From positions 1 to 35,422 of the forward strand of contig JAEZCG010000210.1 of NCBI GenBank assembly GCA_023430065.1: DNA of 35,422 nucleotides, read 5' to 3'. The notes under the pieces were generated by a model that ran no database searches, had not been told where the DNA came from, and saw only the letters and a list, made by a program, of their open reading frames with translations. The stretch comes from Pseudomonadota bacterium. Its GTDB lineage: Bacteria; Pseudomonadota; Gammaproteobacteria; Burkholderiales; SHXO01. Positions 7,728-14,487 of the stretch are shown piece after piece. The position numbers and the translations under genes are program-made. How positions within the stretch are numbered: position 1 is the first letter of the stretch; each line of letters opens with the position of its first letter.

Positions 7728-8777
7728 TCAGCGCACTTCCACGCGCGCATCGCCGGTTCGCATCTCGCCGATCACGGCGGCGCGCGCGAATCCCTGCGCG
7801 CGAAACAGGGCGAGCACCTGCTCCGCTGCCTCGGGTGCGCAGCTGACCAGCAGCCCGCCGCTGGTCTGCGGATCGGTGAGCAGGTCCCGCTGGGCGTCGC
7901 CGTGCCCCCCGATGTCGACCTGCTCACCGTACGAAGCCCAGTTGCGCACCGAGGCGCCGGTGCGCAAGCCCGCCCGCGCGAACTCCAGCGCACCGGGCAG
8001 CAGGGGAACACGCTCCCACTCGATGCGCGCGCAAAGTGCGGAACCCCGGCAGATCTCGAGCAGATGGCCGAGCAGTCCGAAGCCGGTGACGTCGGTCAGG
8101 GCATGCACGCCGGGCATGCGCCCCAGCTCGATGCCGGGCGTGTTCAGCTGCGTGGTGCTCGCCACCATCGCCCGATAGTGCCCCGGTTCCAGCCGATCCT
8201 TCTTCAGCGCCGAACTGTACATGCCGACTCCCAGTCCCTTGCCCAGAATCAGCACGTCGCCGGCGCGCGCCTCGGCATTGCGCTTGAGATGCCTCGGATC
8301 CACCAGACCGATCGCGACCAGGCCGTAGATCGGCGCGACCGAGTCGATGCTGTGACCGCCGGCGACCGGAATTCCCGCCCGCTGGCACACGGACTCGCCG
8401 CCCTCGAGGATGAGGCGGATGGTCTCCACCGGCAGCTTGTCGATCGGCATCCCCACCAGCGCCAGGGCGAACAGGGGTGTGGCGCCCATCGCGTACACGT
8501 CGGAGATGGCATTGGTCGCGGCGATCGCGCCGAAGTCGAACGGGTCGTCCACCACCGGCATGAAGAAGTCGGTGGTGGCCACGATGGCCTGCGATTCGTT
8601 GATGCGATAGACCGCCGCGTCGTCGCTGGTCTCGATGCCGACCAGCAGCCCGGGCGGCAGCATGCCGCCCGCACCGCGTGCGACGATCTGCTGCAGCACG
8701 CCGGGCGCGATCTTGCAGCCGCATCCGCCCCCGTGGGCGAGGCTGGTCAGGCGGGGGGGCTGGTGGGGCGCGTTCAT
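7728..8777 (-). CDS. selD: selenide, water dikinase (selenophosphate synthase)
   Basis: A 349-residue protein of normal SelD length. It makes selenophosphate from selenide and ATP, the selenium donor for selenocysteine and for 2-selenouridine in tRNA. The glycine-rich N-terminus LAHGGGCGCKI carries the catalytic Cys (Cys19, equivalent to E. coli Cys17) and Lys22; it is a Cys form with no in-frame TGA. DDAAVY, TTDFFMPVVDDPFDFG and AGGHSID are typical AIRS/PurM-fold motifs. RNA GGAG is nine bases before the ATG. It lies 40 bases after the RES toxin gene and 29 bases before cbs on the same strand. No selA, selB, selC or mnmH is in the window. Confidence 0.96.
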   Translation of the reverse strand: MNAPHQPPRLTSLAHGGGCGCKIAPGVLQQIVARGAGGMLPPGLLVGIETSDDAAVYRINESQAIVATTDFFMPVVDDPFDFGAIAATNAISDVYAMGATPLFALALVGMPIDKLPVETIRLILEGGESVCQRAGIPVAGGHSIDSVAPIYGLVAIGLVDPRHLKRNAEARAGDVLILGKGLGVGMYSSALKKDRLEPGHYRAMVASTTQLNTPGIELGRMPGVHALTDVTGFGLLGHLLEICRGSALCARIEWERVPLLPGALEFARAGLRTGASVRNWASYGEQVDIGGHGDAQRDLLTDPQTSGGLLVSCAPEAAEQVLALFRAQGFARAAVIGEMRTGDARVEVR

Positions 8778-8816
8778 CGGCGTTCTCCAGGAGACGAGCC
8801 CGAGATTCTAACGCCC

Positions 8817-9524
8817 TCAGTAGAGCGTGCTCGGGTGCACCCTCATCCACACGCGCCCGGGTTCGCGCTCCACCGTGCACGTGTCGCGGGCCGGACTGCA
8901 GCGATAGGTCAAGAGCATGCGCTCGCGCACGTCGGACAGCCGTTCGCGCCGGAAGATGGCGCCGTTGACGCCCTTGCAGCGCGCCGAGCGCACCAGCACG
9001 CCGTTGCTGCCCTGGCCGTGCAGGAACGCCCCCAGGCGCTGGGTGAAGGCGTAGCTGCCCCGATGAACGAGATCGGGGTAGCGACGTTCCTTGCCGCGCA
9101 GGTCGATCAGAAGCGCCTCGCAGCGCACGTCGCAGACACGGCGCTCGCCGACGATCTCGCGCTCCTCGCCGGCGAAGCTGTCCATCAGGAAACGGTGCCA
9201 GTGGAACACCGTCTCGTACACCGTGGTGATGGCGTCGGTGGAGCCGTACCAGACACCGTACCGGCTGCCGTCGCCGAAGCGGGTCTGCTGCCAGTGCGAC
9301 GGATCGAAGGAATAGCTGATCACCGTGCCGTAGTCGAACGGGCGTGTGATGACCGAGGCGGCGGTGGGAATGCGCTCCTCGGCCTCGGCGCTGATCGCCG
9401 CCGCCCAGTCCTTCGGATCGGCCGACAGGTCGTCGAACAAGTCCTGCGAGGCGCGGATGGTCTTGATGTTGCGCGCCAGATCGCCGGCCCAGGCGACGTT
9501 GGTATCGACCAGGTCGGGCAGCAT
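8817..9524 (-). CDS. RES domain toxin
   Basis: A 235-residue RES-domain protein, the toxin of Xre-RES (ParST/MbcTA-type) modules. Known members degrade or transfer ADP-ribose from NAD+. The conserved Arg-Glu-Ser-type residues are visible around RYGVWYGSTDAITTVYE (near 89-104) and the later SYAFTQRLGAFLH. At 235 residues it is longer than the shortest RES toxins, with about 60 residues before the core. Its ATG overlaps the stop of the antitoxin gene by one base (TGATG), so the two are translationally coupled. It lies directly upstream of selD. Confidence 0.88.
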   Translation of the reverse strand: MLPDLVDTNVAWAGDLARNIKTIRASQDLFDDLSADPKDWAAAISAEAEERIPTAASVITRPFDYGTVISYSFDPSHWQQTRFGDGSRYGVWYGSTDAITTVYETVFHWHRFLMDSFAGEEREIVGERRVCDVRCEALLIDLRGKERRYPDLVHRGSYAFTQRLGAFLHGQGSNGVLVRSARCKGVNGAIFRRERLSDVRERMLLTYRCSPARDTCTVEREPGRVWMRVHPSTLY

Positions 9525-9931
9525 CAGGTGCCGCGCTCGAAATCGAGATAACGCCGCAGCGCCAGCAGGCCCTCGAAGCCGCGCTGGACGACGACGTCCA
9601 CCGGCCGGGATCCGAAACGCCGGTTCGGCGTCGTCATCCAGCGGTAGGCGAGGTCCCGGTCGTGCGGGAACAGGATGCGCAGGGACTTGTGGATGCCGAG
9701 CAGGTGACCGACCCGGTCGAGCAGATCCCGGCTGTCGGCCAGCGGATCGCCCTTGCGGTAGCGCGCGAGCGTCGAGCGGTTGTCGGCGGACAGGCCGAGC
9801 AGTGCCGCCTGCTCCGCCACCGACACCTGCCACAGGTCGAACAAGCGGGTGACCATGCGCGCCAGGCGCTCGCGCGTCTCGCGCGTCCTGAGATCGACCG
9901 GCGCCGGGAGTTGGGGGGCAATGGCTTCCAT
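9524..9931 (-). CDS. Xre/MbcA/ParS-type antitoxin
   Basis: A 135-residue antitoxin. Residues about 20-75 form a Xre-like helix-turn-helix (VSVAEQAALLGLSADNRSTL). The C-terminal part (about 80-135, VGHLLGIHKSLRILFPH and RPVDVVVQRGFEGL) is the MbcA/ParS toxin-binding domain (DUF2384), which blocks the RES active site in known complexes. The start is the ATG at 9931. Just upstream are a sigma70-like promoter and an inverted repeat, consistent with autoregulation. The toxin follows with a one-base overlap. Confidence 0.9.
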   Translation of the reverse strand: MEAIAPQLPAPVDLRTRETRERLARMVTRLFDLWQVSVAEQAALLGLSADNRSTLARYRKGDPLADSRDLLDRVGHLLGIHKSLRILFPHDRDLAYRWMTTPNRRFGSRPVDVVVQRGFEGLLALRRYLDFERGT

Positions 9932-9947
9932 GGCGGTGGTTACTTGA

Positions 9948-9966
9948 TGCTACGTCAAATGTAGCA
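9948..9966. promoter_or_regulatory. inverted-repeat operator of the Xre-RES module
   Basis: TGCTAC and GTAGCA form perfect six-base arms around a seven-base centre, 17 bases before the antitoxin start. The repeat covers the candidate -10 of the promoter, where binding of the antitoxin would block transcription. Confidence 0.6.
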
Positions 9967-9986
9967 AATGACAAGCTCCCGTGCAA
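9958..9986 (-). promoter_or_regulatory. promoter of the Xre-RES(-selD-cbs) operon
   Basis: On the minus strand TTGCAC (9986-9981) and TACATT (9963-9958) are 17 bases apart. The -10 lies inside the inverted repeat at 9948-9966. Confidence 0.55.
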
Positions 9987-10034
9987 CGTGGCGCAAGCGC
10001 CGGCGGTGGCTCATGCCCTGAGCCAGGCGCTGCG

Positions 10035-10040
10035 TATACT
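10035..10040 (+). promoter_or_regulatory. possible -10 element for the EFSLD-repeat protein
   Basis: TATACT in the context TGCGTATACTGCG, 33 bases before the ATG at 10074. No convincing -35. Confidence 0.35.
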
Positions 10041-10073
10041 GCGCCGACCTCCGCTCTCGACCCACCGGACAGC

Positions 10074-11645
10074 ATGCACCCCAACGACCTTGCCGCCGCC
10101 TCCCTCGACCGCCCTGACGCAGCCGCCGGGCTGCGCCTGGAACTGGACGTGACCGAACCCGAATGCGTGGACGCGCTCGCCTCCCTGCCCGAGGGCCGCA
10201 TGCGCAACGACTTCGCGCGTCAGGCGCTGCGCATCGGCATCATCGCGATGCGGCAGGCGCAGGGGCGCATCGACGGCGAGACCGTACGCAACGAGGGCGA
10301 GCGCGTCATTGCGGCCCTCGCCGGCACGCTCGCCGACTATCGCGCACAGACCGAGGCGCTGCTGCAGGGCACGCTCAAGGCCTATTTCGATCCCGGCGAT
10401 GGGCGATTCAGCGAACGCGTGGAACGCCTGGTGAAGCAGGACGGCGAACTCGAGCGCGTGATGCGCGCGCAGATCGAGAACAACCAGCGCGCGATCACCG
10501 ACGTGCTCACCGAGTTCATCGGCGCGGGCAGCCCGCTGCTGCAGGTACTCACGCCCGACGAGTCCAATCGCTTCCTCGCCGGCATGCGACAGAGTCTGGA
10601 GACCGCGCTGTCCGGGCAGAGCAGCCAGATCCTGCGCGAGTTCTCGCTCGACCACCCCGACAGCGCACTCGCGCGTCTGGTGCGCGAGCTGCAGGCCCGC
10701 CACGGCGAGCTGACCGGCGACCTCGCCCGCCAGCTCGAAACCGTGGTCGGCGAGTTCTCCCTGGACAAGGACGATTCCGCGCTGAGCCGCCTGATCCGCC
10801 GCGTGGAGCTGGCGCAGAAGCAGATCAGCAGCGAGTTCTCGCTGGATGCCGACAATTCCGCGCTCGCCCGCCTCAAGCGCGAACTGCTGGCCGTGCTCGA
10901 CACCCAGCAGCAGCGTAACGACGCGTTCCAGGCGCAGGTGCAGGAGGCCTTGTCCAGCATGCGCGTGCGCAAGGAGGAGGCCGCGCGCTCGACGCTGCAC
11001 GGACGCTCCTTCCAGGACGAGGGATTCCGCCTCGTACAGCGTCTATGCGGGCAGGCCGGCGATGTCGCCGACGACGTGGGTGACACCACTGGGATCATTG
11101 CTCGCTGCAAGACCGGCGACTGTCTCGTCACTCTGGGCGCCGACTGCATGGCGGCCGGCGCGAAGGTGGTCGTCGAATTCAAGGAGGACGCGTCCTACAC
11201 CCTCAAGGCGACGCTGGAGGAGTCGGAAATCGCGCGCAAGAACCGCGCTGCGCAGGTTGCCCTGTTCGTGCACTCGCGCCGCACCGCCCCGGCGGGCCTG
11301 AGCGAATTCGCCCGGCACGGGAACGACATCGTCGTGGTCTGGGATGCCGAGGACGAAGCGACCGACGTCATGCTGCGCGCGGGCCTGACGGTCGCGAAGG
11401 CGCTGTGCGTGCGCGCCGGCGTGCAGGCGCAGGGGCGCGCCGCCGAAGTTGCCGGAATGGACGCAGCGGTGCGCGCCATCGAGAAGCAGTGCGACAAATT
11501 CGACATCGTACGGATCCGCTGCAACACGATCCGCACCGCCGCCGACGAGATCATCCGCCATGCGGAGATCGGGCAGCGCGAGATCCGGCGCCAGCTTGCC
11601 GAACTCGACGAGCACCTCGCCGGGATCAAGACGCAGGCTGCCTAG
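10074..11645 (+). CDS. coiled-coil protein with EFSLD repeats and a PD-(D/E)xK nuclease-like C-terminal domain
   Basis: A 523-residue protein of no family I can name. Residues about 60-185 are helical and probably coiled coil. Three repeats follow with the pattern EFSLDxDxSALxRLxRxL, starting near residues 189, 227 and 254, then another helical stretch (about 268-305). From residue 311 (RSFQDEGFRLV) there is a compact domain: GDTTGIIARCKTGD, VVVEFKED with Glu368-x-Lys370, then EIARKNRAAQVALFV. The Asp, Gly-Asp and Glu-x-Lys order resembles a PD-(D/E)xK restriction-like nuclease fold. The tail (about 465-520) is helical again. It has no signal peptide or membrane segment. A DNA-end or filament-associated role is guesswork. 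It stands alone, between the divergent Xre-RES module and the convergent ECF42 operon. Confidence 0.75.
   Translation: MHPNDLAAASLDRPDAAAGLRLELDVTEPECVDALASLPEGRMRNDFARQALRIGIIAMRQAQGRIDGETVRNEGERVIAALAGTLADYRAQTEALLQGTLKAYFDPGDGRFSERVERLVKQDGELERVMRAQIENNQRAITDVLTEFIGAGSPLLQVLTPDESNRFLAGMRQSLETALSGQSSQILREFSLDHPDSALARLVRELQARHGELTGDLARQLETVVGEFSLDKDDSALSRLIRRVELAQKQISSEFSLDADNSALARLKRELLAVLDTQQQRNDAFQAQVQEALSSMRVRKEEAARSTLHGRSFQDEGFRLVQRLCGQAGDVADDVGDTTGIIARCKTGDCLVTLGADCMAAGAKVVVEFKEDASYTLKATLEESEIARKNRAAQVALFVHSRRTAPAGLSEFARHGNDIVVVWDAEDEATDVMLRAGLTVAKALCVRAGVQAQGRAAEVAGMDAAVRAIEKQCDKFDIVRIRCNTIRTAADEIIRHAEIGQREIRRQLAELDEHLAGIKTQAA
10632..10886 (+). repeat. three in-frame EFSLD protein repeats
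   Basis: Three copies of a roughly 20-residue unit (EFSLD, then SALxRL, then a basic/hydrophobic end) occur at residues 187-206, 226-244 and 252-271 of the encoded protein. The offsets between copies are 38 and 27 residues, so the units are separated by linkers of different length. The DNA has diverged; it is a protein-level repeat. Confidence 0.75.
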
Positions 11646-11667
11646 CCGGCGCACGATCCACGCGCGC

Positions 11668-11704
11668 GCCCCCGCCCTCGGCTGCACGGCACGCGGGCCG
11701 GGGC
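11668..11704. terminator. possible bidirectional hairpin terminator
   Basis: GC-rich stem with one mismatch: 11668-11677 pairs with 11695-11704 across a 17-base loop. It lies between the ends of two convergent transcription units. There is no clear T-run, so it may only stabilise 3' ends. Confidence 0.35.
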
Positions 11705-11725
11705 AGAGAGCGGGGAGGCGGCGCG

Positions 11726-12142
11726 TCAGCGCCCTGCTTCCTCCTGCATCTGCTTGAAGCCCTCGGCAGCCTTCTGCACGTCCGGGGGGAAGTCGTCGAA
11801 CGCCTGGACCTGGCGGATCTCGATGATCTCGTTGTCCGAGGCCGGGCAGCGCTTCGCCCACTCGATGGCCTCGGCCTTGGAACCCACCTCGATCATCCAG
11901 TAGCCACCGAGGACTTCCCGAGCCTCGATGAACGGACCATCGGTGACCATCGGCGTTCCGCCCTCGAAGCTGACGCGCGCACCCATGGAGGGGGGATGCA
12001 AGCCTTCCAGGCCCCGCAGCACGCCCGCCTCGTGCAACGCCTCGTTGTACTTCATCATCGCCTCGACCGCCGCGGGCTCCGGCATCGTGCCGGGCTGCGC
12101 TTTCTCGTAGCCCTTTGGAATCATCAGCATCATGAACCGCAT
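11726..12142 (-). CDS. YCII-related (DGPF) protein, last gene of the ECF42 operon
   Basis: A 138-residue YCII-related protein: it starts MRFMMLMIP and has VTDGPFIEAREVLGGYWMIEV, with the DGPF motif at residues 68-71. YCII proteins have a ferredoxin-like fold and no proven general function; DGPF members are typical neighbours of ECF42 sigma factors. A strong GAGGAGG lies five bases before the ATG. It is the second DGPF gene in this operon and follows the VOC gene by 13 bases. It is 35-40% similar by eye to the first DGPF protein around the motif only, so they are distinct paralogues. Confidence 0.9.
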   Translation of the reverse strand: MRFMMLMIPKGYEKAQPGTMPEPAAVEAMMKYNEALHEAGVLRGLEGLHPPSMGARVSFEGGTPMVTDGPFIEAREVLGGYWMIEVGSKAEAIEWAKRCPASDNEIIEIRQVQAFDDFPPDVQKAAEGFKQMQEEAGR

Positions 12143-12155
12143 GCGTTCCTCCTCG

Positions 12156-12578
12156 TCATCCTTGGTCGGCCGTCACATTGACCATCCAGGACACCCCGAA
12201 CCGATCCTGCAGCATGCCGAATCGCGGCGACCAGAACGTCTTCCCGAGCGGCATGATCACTTTCCCGCCATCGGCCAAGGCATTGAACACGCGGTCGGCG
12301 TCCGTCTCCGCCATCAGCGTGATGGCCAGCGAGAATCCCTCCAAGCGCGCGCCCTGGGAACGCATGTCATCCGTTGCCATGACCGTCGTTTCGCCGATGC
12401 GGAAGCTGCAGTGCATGATCTTCTCTTCCGAACCCGGCGGCAGCATGCCCGGCGGCGCCGGATCGGGCGCTTCACGGTACCGCATCATCATCTCCACTTT
12501 CGCGCCGAGCGCGCGCTCGTAGAACCGCACCGCCTCCTCGCAGCGGCCGTTGAACCCCAAATACGCTTCCACCTTCAT
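12156..12578 (-). CDS. VOC family protein (PhnB-like glyoxalase fold)
   Basis: A 140-residue protein of the vicinal-oxygen-chelate superfamily. It begins MKVEAYLGFNGRCEEAVRFYERALGA and has the later pattern MATDDM, LAITLMAETDADRVFNAL and TFWSPRFGMLQDRFGVSWMV, which is the PhnB-like (3-demethylubiquinone methyltransferase-like) subgroup. Members of this subgroup often lack full metal-binding sets, and the substrate is unknown. AGGAG lies about ten bases before the ATG at 12578. The gene sits between the MoaD-like and second DGPF genes, a common companion in ECF42/DGPF clusters. Confidence 0.9.
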   Translation of the reverse strand: MKVEAYLGFNGRCEEAVRFYERALGAKVEMMMRYREAPDPAPPGMLPPGSEEKIMHCSFRIGETTVMATDDMRSQGARLEGFSLAITLMAETDADRVFNALADGGKVIMPLGKTFWSPRFGMLQDRFGVSWMVNVTADQG

Positions 12579-12604
12579 GTCATGCTCTCCTCGATTGGTT
12601 CGAT

Positions 12605-12901
12605 TCACCCGCCGGCGATCGCCCCTACGATCAGCAACGGCTCCTGCCCGTCCAGCACTTCGCGGGGCAACGGTCGGTCCATGGGCTCGTGCGACAGGTC
12701 GCGCTCGCAGGCGAAGAAGCGGATGAGCGGACGCCGCTGCGGCGTGCCGTGCGGGCGGATCGTGCCCAGCAGCATCGGATAGCGCGTCTCCAGTGCGTCG
12801 AGCACCTGGGCGATGCTCGTGCATTCACCGGATTCGACGTACACCTCACCCTCGACGCGCGCCAGCGTGCGCAGATGTGCAGGCAGCAGTACGCGGATCA
12901 C
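12605..12901 (-). CDS. MoaD/ThiS-family ubiquitin-like protein ending in Gly-Gly
   Basis: A 98-residue protein that starts with GTG and opens [16 protein letters not shown]. It has the beta-grasp pattern of MoaD/ThiS (LLPAHLRTL, a helix with [13 protein letters not shown], then [12 protein letters not shown]). The chain ends exactly in Gly-Gly, as needed for C-terminal adenylation and thiocarboxylate formation. It is longer than MoaD (about 81) because of an insertion around residues 45-75. The start overlaps the stop of the propeller gene (GTGA), so the two are coupled. No E1-like activating enzyme (MoeB/ThiF) is nearby. A role in molybdopterin is not indicated. Confidence 0.85.
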   Translation of the reverse strand: MIRVLLPAHLRTLARVEGEVYVESGECTSIAQVLDALETRYPMLLGTIRPHGTPQRRPLIRFFACERDLSHEPMDRPLPREVLDGQEPLLIVGAIAGG

Positions 12902-14013
12902 GACAGCGTCTGCACTTCCACGGACAGCACCGGCGGCAGGTCGCGCACGATCGCCGTCCAGTTGTCGCCCGCGTCCGACGATCCATACACCTGACCTCCC
13001 GTGGTGCCGAAATACACGCCGCAGGGATCGAGGCGATCCACCGCCATCGCGTCGCGCAACACGTTCACGTAGCAGTCGCGCTGCGGCAGTCCCGCGGTGA
13101 GCGCCTCCCACTCGTTGCCGCCGCTGCGGCTGCGATACACGCGCAGCCTGCCGTCGGGCGGGAAGTGCTCGGAATCGCTCTTGATCGGCACCACGTAGAT
13201 CGTGTCGGGCTCGTGCGCGTGCACGTCGATCACGAAGCCGAAGTCGCTCGGCAGGTTGCCGCTGACCTCGCGCCAGGAGTCGCCGCCGTCGTCGCTGCGC
13301 ATCACGTCCCAGTGCTTCTGCATGAACAACACATCGGGGCGGGCCGGATGCATGGCCAGGCGGTGCACGCAGTGGCCGACCTCCGCGTCCGGATCGGGCA
13401 ATTCGTAGAGCGAATGCAATCCCCTGTTGACCGGTTGCCAGGTCTCGCCTGCGTCCTCGCTGCGAAACGCCCCCGCCGCCGAAATGGCGACGAACATGCG
13501 GCCGCGCCGAGACGGATCCAGCACGATGGTGTGCAGGCACATGCCGCCGGCACCCGGCTGCCACAGCCTGCCCTTCACCGCACGCAGGCCCGGCAGTTCA
13601 TTCCAGCTGCGCCCGCCGTCACGGGTGACGAACAGCGCAGCGTCCTCGACGCCGGCGTAGACCGTGTCCGCGTCCGTGAAATCCGGCTCGAGGTGCCAGA
13701 CGCGCTTGAACTCCCAGGGATGCGGGGTGCCGTCGTACCACTGGTGCGTGCCCGGATCCCCCTCATACGCGAAGGCGTTGCCGACCGCCTCCCAGCTTCG
13801 TCCGCCGTCGTTCGAGCGCTGCATGGTCTGGCCGAACCACCCGCTCGACTGCGACGCGTACAGGCGATCGGAATTAACCGGCGAGCCCTTCAGGTGATAG
13901 ATCTCCCAGCCCGCGAAGTGCGGACCGTCCACCTCCCAGTTGCGCCGGGTGGCATCGGAGTGCAGGATGAACGCGCCCTTGCGCGTGCCCACCAGCAATC
14001 GCACGCCGCTCAT
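12898..14013 (-). CDS. Asp-box/BNR-repeat beta-propeller protein
   Basis: A 371-residue protein with at least six Asp-box (SxDxGxxW-type) repeats: [50 protein letters not shown] and [10 protein letters not shown]. The opening [14 protein letters not shown] is the first propeller strand. It has no signal peptide, so unlike secreted sialidases it is likely cytoplasmic. It resembles the WD40/YVTN/BNR-like or exo-alpha-sialidase-annotated proteins; a sialidase function is not supported. It is coupled at both ends: ATGA with the upstream DGPF gene and GTGA with the MoaD-like gene. Confidence 0.85.
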   Translation of the reverse strand: MSGVRLLVGTRKGAFILHSDATRRNWEVDGPHFAGWEIYHLKGSPVNSDRLYASQSSGWFGQTMQRSNDGGRSWEAVGNAFAYEGDPGTHQWYDGTPHPWEFKRVWHLEPDFTDADTVYAGVEDAALFVTRDGGRSWNELPGLRAVKGRLWQPGAGGMCLHTIVLDPSRRGRMFVAISAAGAFRSEDAGETWQPVNRGLHSLYELPDPDAEVGHCVHRLAMHPARPDVLFMQKHWDVMRSDDGGDSWREVSGNLPSDFGFVIDVHAHEPDTIYVVPIKSDSEHFPPDGRLRVYRSRSGGNEWEALTAGLPQRDCYVNVLRDAMAVDRLDPCGVYFGTTGGQVYGSSDAGDNWTAIVRDLPPVLSVEVQTLS

Positions 14014-14384
14014 GACTGGCCTCCTGCGTGCGCGCCGGGCAGGCCGGGTATGTCCATCACCGGTCGCACCTCGACCGTGCCGTAGCGTGCGCCGGGAATC
14101 CGGCCGGCGATGGCGATGGCTTCGTCCAGATTGGCCGCCTCCACCAGGAAATAGCCGCCAAGCTGCTCGCGCGTCTCGGCGAACGGTCCGTCGGTGACCA
14201 GCTGGCGCCCCTCACGCACGCGCACGCTCGTCGCGCTTGCCACCGGATGCAGCGGGTTCGCTGACAGGTACGCACCCTTGTCGTACAGGTCGCGTGCCAG
14301 CTGCGCGGACTCCACGTAGCAGGCCGCGCGCTCGGCCTCGTCCATCGCCTGCTCATCCATGTAGATCAGCAACATGTACTTCAA
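14010..14384 (-). CDS. YCII-related (DGPF) protein, first gene of the ECF42 operon
   Basis: A 124-residue YCII-related protein opening [14 protein letters not shown], with [21 protein letters not shown] (DGPF at residues 65-68), and ending in a basic/Gly tail. The start is a TTG at 14384 with AGGAGGG about six bases upstream, so a weaker codon is offset by a strong Shine-Dalgarno. It is the first gene after the candidate ECF42 promoter and overlaps the propeller gene (ATGA). The function of DGPF proteins is not known. Confidence 0.9.
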   Translation of the reverse strand: MKYMLLIYMDEQAMDEAERAACYVESAQLARDLYDKGAYLSANPLHPVASATSVRVREGRQLVTDGPFAETREQLGGYFLVEAANLDEAIAIAGRIPGARYGTVEVRPVMDIPGLPGAHAGGQS

Positions 14385-14441
14385 TGTGAACCCTCCTCGG
14401 ATGAATGTCGTGCCGACCGGAAATCCGGACGCATTCGTCCC

Positions 14442-14470
14442 TAGTCGAATGCACGGACCGTGAATCGACA
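14442..14470 (-). promoter_or_regulatory. candidate ECF42-type promoter of the DGPF operon
   Basis: On the minus strand TGTCGA (14470-14465) and CGACTA (14447-14442) are separated by 17 bases, about 58 bases before the first DGPF start. TGTCGA at -35 with a CGA-type -10 is the pattern I recall for ECF42 target promoters. No such pair is seen before the sigma gene itself. Confidence 0.65.
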
Positions 14471-14487
14471 GGACCGTCGAAAAGAAT

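Noticed and set aside
6097..8178. Long plus-strand open frame of 693 codons opposite cbs and selD
   Set aside because: It is a shadow of the minus-strand cbs and selD genes in GC-rich DNA. Its product is rich in His, Arg, Val and Leu with no domain pattern, and both minus-strand genes are clear families.
7728..8777. Selenocysteine in SelD
   Set aside because: The catalytic position is an ordinary Cys codon and there is no in-frame TGA.
7692..9551. Plus-strand open frame of 619 codons opposite selD and the RES toxin
   Set aside because: Low-complexity product without a family. It overlaps two well recognised genes on the other strand.
12898..14013. Sialidase function for the propeller
   Set aside because: Asp-box repeats alone are not proof. 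There is no signal peptide and the sialidase catalytic Arg triad and Tyr/Glu pair were not seen.
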